In this document: one piece after another, positions 6,747 through 9,030 of the stretch
Numbering within the stretch: the stretch's first letter is position 1
How the letters are laid out: each line of letters begins with the position of its first letter
Assembly (NCBI GenBank): GCA_017998575.1
Contig: JAGOCV010000159.1
Coordinates: forward strand, 1 to 9,030
Source of the DNA: Burkholderiaceae bacterium
Lineage (GTDB): Bacteria > Pseudomonadota > Gammaproteobacteria > Burkholderiales > Burkholderiaceae
Direction: 5' to 3'
Length of the DNA stretch: 9,030 nt
The notes under the pieces: generated by a model
Told to the model about the DNA's origin: nothing
Database searches by the model: none
What the model saw: the letters and a program-made list of their open reading frames with translations, nothing else
Position numbers and translations under genes: made by a program

Positions 6747-7556
6747 ATGCCCCGCACCTTCGTCGACCTGTCGATCTATCTCGAGAACGACGTGCTCTCC
6801 GATCCGCCGCCGCTGGCGCCGAAGATCACCTACCAGCAGCACGCCGACACGGTGCACGAGTTCGTGCAGATGCTGCCCGGCACGAAGCCGGAAGACTTTC
6901 CCGATGGCGAAGCCGCGGCGGCCGAATGGGTGACGCTGACCACGCACAACGGCACGCACCTGGATGCGCCCTGGCACTTCCATTCGACGATGGACGGCAA
7001 GCTGGGCCAGGCCAGGCCGTCGATGACCATCGACGAGGTGCCGCTGGAGTGGTGCTTCCAGCCCGGCGTGAAGCTGGACTTCCGCCACTTTCCCGACGGC
7101 TACGTGGCCACCGCCGCCGACGTGGAAGCCGAACTCGCGCGCATCGGCCACACGCTGCGCCCGCTGGAGATCGTGATGGTCAACACGCGGGCCGGCTCGC
7201 GCTACGGCCACAACGACTTCGTGAGCGCGGGCTGCGGCATGGGCTATGAGGCCACGATGTACCTGCTGGAGCGCGGCGTGCGCCTGACCGGCACCGATGC
7301 CTGGAGCTGGGACGCCCCGTTCTCCTACACGGCGAAGAAGTTCGCCGAGACCGGCGACAAGTCGCTGCTGTGGGAAGGCCACAAGGCCGGCCGCGACATC
7401 GGCTATTGCCATCTGGAGAAGCTGCACAACCTCGAATCGGTGCCGGCCGATGGCTTCATGGTGAGCTGCTTTCCGCACAAGATCCGCGGCGCATCCGCGG
7501 GCTGGACACGCGCCGTGGCGATCTTCGGCGACCCCGACGCGCTGCACGACGCGTGA
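6747..7556 (+). CDS. cyclase family metal-dependent hydrolase (kynurenine formamidase-like)
   Basis: This 269-residue protein carries the family signature HxGTHxDxPxH, seen here as THNGTHLDAPWHF (H67, H71, D73, H77). A second His/Glu cluster lies near the C-terminus (CHLEKLHNLE, H222, E224), which usually completes the binuclear metal site. The family includes kynurenine formamidase, isatin hydrolase and bacterial hydrolases of amides or cyclic esters. At 269 residues it is longer than typical KynB (about 210) and has an insertion around residues 36-60 before the metal motif. The rest of the kynurenine route (KynA, KynU) is not present. It has its own ribosome site (CAGGAGA, 6735-6741) after a 67-bp gap and is the last gene before the second regulatory gap. 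Opening of a ring-derived amide or lactone fits the neighbours but is inferred. Confidence 0.9.
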   Translation: MPRTFVDLSIYLENDVLSDPPPLAPKITYQQHADTVHEFVQMLPGTKPEDFPDGEAAAAEWVTLTTHNGTHLDAPWHFHSTMDGKLGQARPSMTIDEVPLEWCFQPGVKLDFRHFPDGYVATAADVEAELARIGHTLRPLEIVMVNTRAGSRYGHNDFVSAGCGMGYEATMYLLERGVRLTGTDAWSWDAPFSYTAKKFAETGDKSLLWEGHKAGRDIGYCHLEKLHNLESVPADGFMVSCFPHKIRGASAGWTRAVAIFGDPDALHDA

Positions 7557-7606
7557 GCGCGGCGCGCTGCCATGCGAGGTCGATGGAATTACAGGGTTTG
7601 CACGGG

Positions 7607-7635
7607 TGTACAGGATTTTTGTACGAGCGTTCAAT
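7607..7635 (+). promoter_or_regulatory. candidate promoter of the tetR gene
   Basis: TGTACA (7607-7612) and TTCAAT (7630-7635) each match four of six sigma-70 consensus bases and are separated by exactly 17 bp. They sit in a patch visibly richer in A and T than the flanking genes. Transcription would start near 7642, almost at ATG 7643, so the message could be leaderless; indeed no Shine-Dalgarno precedes that ATG. Confidence 0.4.
7619..7634. promoter_or_regulatory. imperfect palindrome, candidate TetR operator
   Basis: TTGTACGAGCGTTCAA is a 16-bp imperfect inverted repeat: the half sites TTGTACGA and TTGAACGC agree at six of eight positions. It lies between the candidate -35 and -10 elements just upstream of tetR, where binding would block RNA polymerase, so it is the best operator candidate for the TetR protein encoded next. 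A second short palindrome, TGTACA, overlaps the -35. Confidence 0.4.
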
Positions 7636-7642
7636 AACCCGC

Positions 7643-8401
7643 ATGGAGACACAGGCGCGCCGCACAAGCGGCGCCACCCCCTCGCCGCGCCGGCGGGCCG
7701 CTGCATCCCCCGATGGATCGGCGCCCGCACCCCGGCCCGACCGCAAGCTGGCCATCCTGCTGGCGGCCGAGCGGCTGTTCGCCACGCGCGGCTATCACGC
7801 GGTCAGCATCCGCCAGATCGCCGACGAGGCCGGCGTGCCGCTGGCGCTGGTGGGCTATTACTACGGCCAGAAGCACGAGCTGTTCCACGCCATCTTCGCG
7901 CGCTGGGCCTACACCATCGACGAGCGCATCGCCGCGCTGCGCGCGGCCGAGCAGCTGCCGCACGACGCCGACAAGCTGCGCATGATCGTGCACGCCTTCA
8001 TCGACCCGGTGCTGCGCCTGCGCGCCAGCGCCGAGGGCGAGTACTACGCGCTGCTGATCACCGTGGGCCTGTCGATGCAGCAGGACCTGGGCGTGCAGGA
8101 CGTGATCCGCGACTTCTTCGATCCGATGGCGCGCGCCTTCACCGACGTGCTCTACGACACGGTGCGCGCGGACGCGCCCGGCGCCACGCACGCCACCATG
8201 GCCTGGTGCTACCAGTTCGCGCTGGGCGCGCTGCTGCACCACATTTCCGACATCCGCGTGGACCGTCTCTCCGGTGGCGTCAACCGCCCCAACGATCCCG
8301 CCGCCCAGCCGCTGCTGGTCGATTTCATCGTGCACGGCATCCGGGGTGTCGTGTCACAGCATTGTTCCGCCCCGCGCAAAACCCGAAGGAGACCCGCATG
8401 A
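7643..8401 (+). CDS. TetR/AcrR-family transcriptional regulator
   Basis: This 252-residue regulator has a basic, low-complexity N-terminal tail (residues 1-34, rich in Arg, Pro and Ala) and then the TetR DNA-binding domain. The first helix is LAILLAAERLFATRGYHAVS (36-55) and the helix-turn-helix is IRQIADEAGVPLALVGYYYGQKHELF (56-81) in outline. The ligand-binding C-terminal domain contains hydrophobic helices such as YYALLITVGLSM (134-145) and MAWCYQFALGALLHH (186-200). ATG 7643 is chosen because the candidate promoter and palindrome end just before it. ATG 7583 would add 20 residues and has GAGG 3 bases upstream, so it cannot be excluded. The stop overlaps the next start (ATGA at 8398), coupling it to the second binding protein. 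It probably represses this two-gene unit and perhaps others. The ligand is unknown. Confidence 0.9.
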   Translation: METQARRTSGATPSPRRRAAASPDGSAPAPRPDRKLAILLAAERLFATRGYHAVSIRQIADEAGVPLALVGYYYGQKHELFHAIFARWAYTIDERIAALRAAEQLPHDADKLRMIVHAFIDPVLRLRASAEGEYYALLITVGLSMQQDLGVQDVIRDFFDPMARAFTDVLYDTVRADAPGATHATMAWCYQFALGALLHHISDIRVDRLSGGVNRPNDPAAQPLLVDFIVHGIRGVVSQHCSAPRKTRRRPA

Positions 8402-9030
8402 CCCGTTCCATCCATTCCGCCACCCGCCGCACCCTGCTGGCCGGCGCCGCCGCCGCGCTGGGCGCTGCCGCGCTGCCGCTTCGCGCGCAAGGCATGACCA
8501 AGATCGCCTTCGGCTTCACGGCCGTGACCGACTTCGCCACCATCTTCATTGCCAAGGAAGAGGGCTACTTCAGCAAGCGCGGCCTCGACGTCGAACCCAA
8601 GTTCATTCCGCTCAACCCCTCGATCCCGGCGGCCGTGCAGTCGGATTCGCTGCAGATGGGCGGCCCCACGCCGTCGGTGTTCCTGCAGTCGGTGGACGGC
8701 GGCCTCGACCACGTGGTGGTGGGCGGCGGCGGCATGACCGCCAAGAACATGACCGGCGTGGGCTTCGTCGCGCGCGCCGGCAGCGGCATCAAGACCGCGC
8801 AGGACTGCATCGGCAAGCGCATCGGCGTGCCCGGCATCGGCGCCTATCTGCATGTGGGCTTCCGCGCGTGGCTCAAGTCGGTGGGCGTGGACTACAACAA
8901 GATCAACTTCGTCGAAGCCTCGTTCCCCCAGCACGGCGACCTGCTGCGCGGCGGCTCGATCGACGGCGTGCTGACGGCCGACCCGTTCATGTCGCGCATC
9001 CTCTCCAGCGGCGCGGGCACGGTGGTGGCC
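8398..9030 (+). CDS. periplasmic ABC substrate-binding protein, NMT1/SsuA-like (second copy, 3' end outside window)
   Basis: The first 211 codons are present and the gene continues past 9030. The N-terminus has a twin-arginine-like TRRTLL run (9-14) followed by an alanine-rich hydrophobic stretch and likely cleavage near LRAQG (28-32); export by Sec or Tat is open. The mature part aligns without difficulty to the protein at 3776: TKIA, AKE-G-F, KR-LDV, IP-NP-IP, QSDS, TPSV, IKT-QD, GKR-GV and RGGSIDG are shared, about 40 of the first 85 aligned positions by hand count. It therefore belongs to the same solute-binding family and is a paralogue rather than an unrelated transporter. AAGGAG (8386-8391) sits 6 bases before ATG 8398, inside the tetR 3' end. 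Permease and ATPase genes would be expected downstream. Its ligand may be the same as, or related to, that of the first copy. Confidence 0.9.
   Translation, partial: MTRSIHSATRRTLLAGAAAALGAAALPLRAQGMTKIAFGFTAVTDFATIFIAKEEGYFSKRGLDVEPKFIPLNPSIPAAVQSDSLQMGGPTPSVFLQSVDGGLDHVVVGGGGMTAKNMTGVGFVARAGSGIKTAQDCIGKRIGVPGIGAYLHVGFRAWLKSVGVDYNKINFVEASFPQHGDLLRGGSIDGVLTADPFMSRILSSGAGTVVA

Noticed and set aside
6747..7556. Kynurenine pathway, based on the ACMSD-type and KynB-like enzymes in one operon
   Set aside because: Tryptophan dioxygenase, kynureninase, kynurenine monooxygenase and 3-hydroxyanthranilate dioxygenase are all missing, and both proteins differ in length from the typical pathway enzymes; family resemblance alone does not justify the assignment.
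7556..7568. Short hairpin AGCGC-GGC-GCGCT after the cyclase stop as a terminator
   Set aside because: The stem is only 5 bp with a 3-base loop and no T-tract follows, so intrinsic termination is not supported.

Overview
The window is about two-thirds or more G+C, densely coded and strongly codon-biased. Its LysR/TetR regulators and periplasmic NMT1/SsuA-like substrate-binding proteins set among small catabolic enzymes suggest a soil or rhizosphere betaproteobacterium, most likely Burkholderiales/Comamonadaceae. That assignment is an inference from style and gene content. No rRNA, tRNA, insertion sequence, integrase or CRISPR array is visible, and no gap between genes exceeds about 140 bp.

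Layout: (1) 1-638, minus strand: the N-terminal 212 codons of a LysR regulator that resembles rhizobial NodD along its whole visible length. (2) 639-775: the divergent regulatory gap. It holds three ATC-N9-GAT modules spaced as in a rhizobial nod box, and a promoter facing the plus-strand genes. (3) 776-7556, plus strand: seven tightly packed genes that look like one operon. In order they encode an ACMSD-type amidohydrolase, an SMP-30/gluconolactonase-like hydrolase, a classical SDR, a periplasmic substrate-binding protein, a fumarylacetoacetate-hydrolase-family enzyme, an extended SDR/epimerase of the D-erythronate dehydrogenase type, and a kynurenine-formamidase-like cyclase. Spacings are 25, 2, 69, 1, -4 and 67 bp. 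(4) 7557-7642: a second, more A+T-rich regulatory gap with a candidate promoter and an embedded imperfect palindrome. (5) 7643-9030, plus strand: a TetR regulator with an ATGA overlap into a second substrate-binding protein, which is a paralogue of the first and runs off the window.

Interpretation: this is an inducible uptake-and-breakdown locus for a small organic acid or ring-derived compound whose identity cannot be read from the sequence. The enzymes are of the lower-pathway kind: metal-dependent hydrolysis or decarboxylation, lactone opening, alcohol/ketone oxidoreduction and cleavage of acylpyruvate-like intermediates. No ring-attacking oxygenase, CoA ligase, ABC permease or ABC ATPase is present, so either the locus continues past 9030 or those functions lie elsewhere. 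The most notable signal is the nod-box-like operator beside a NodD-like regulator at a catabolic locus with no nodulation genes.
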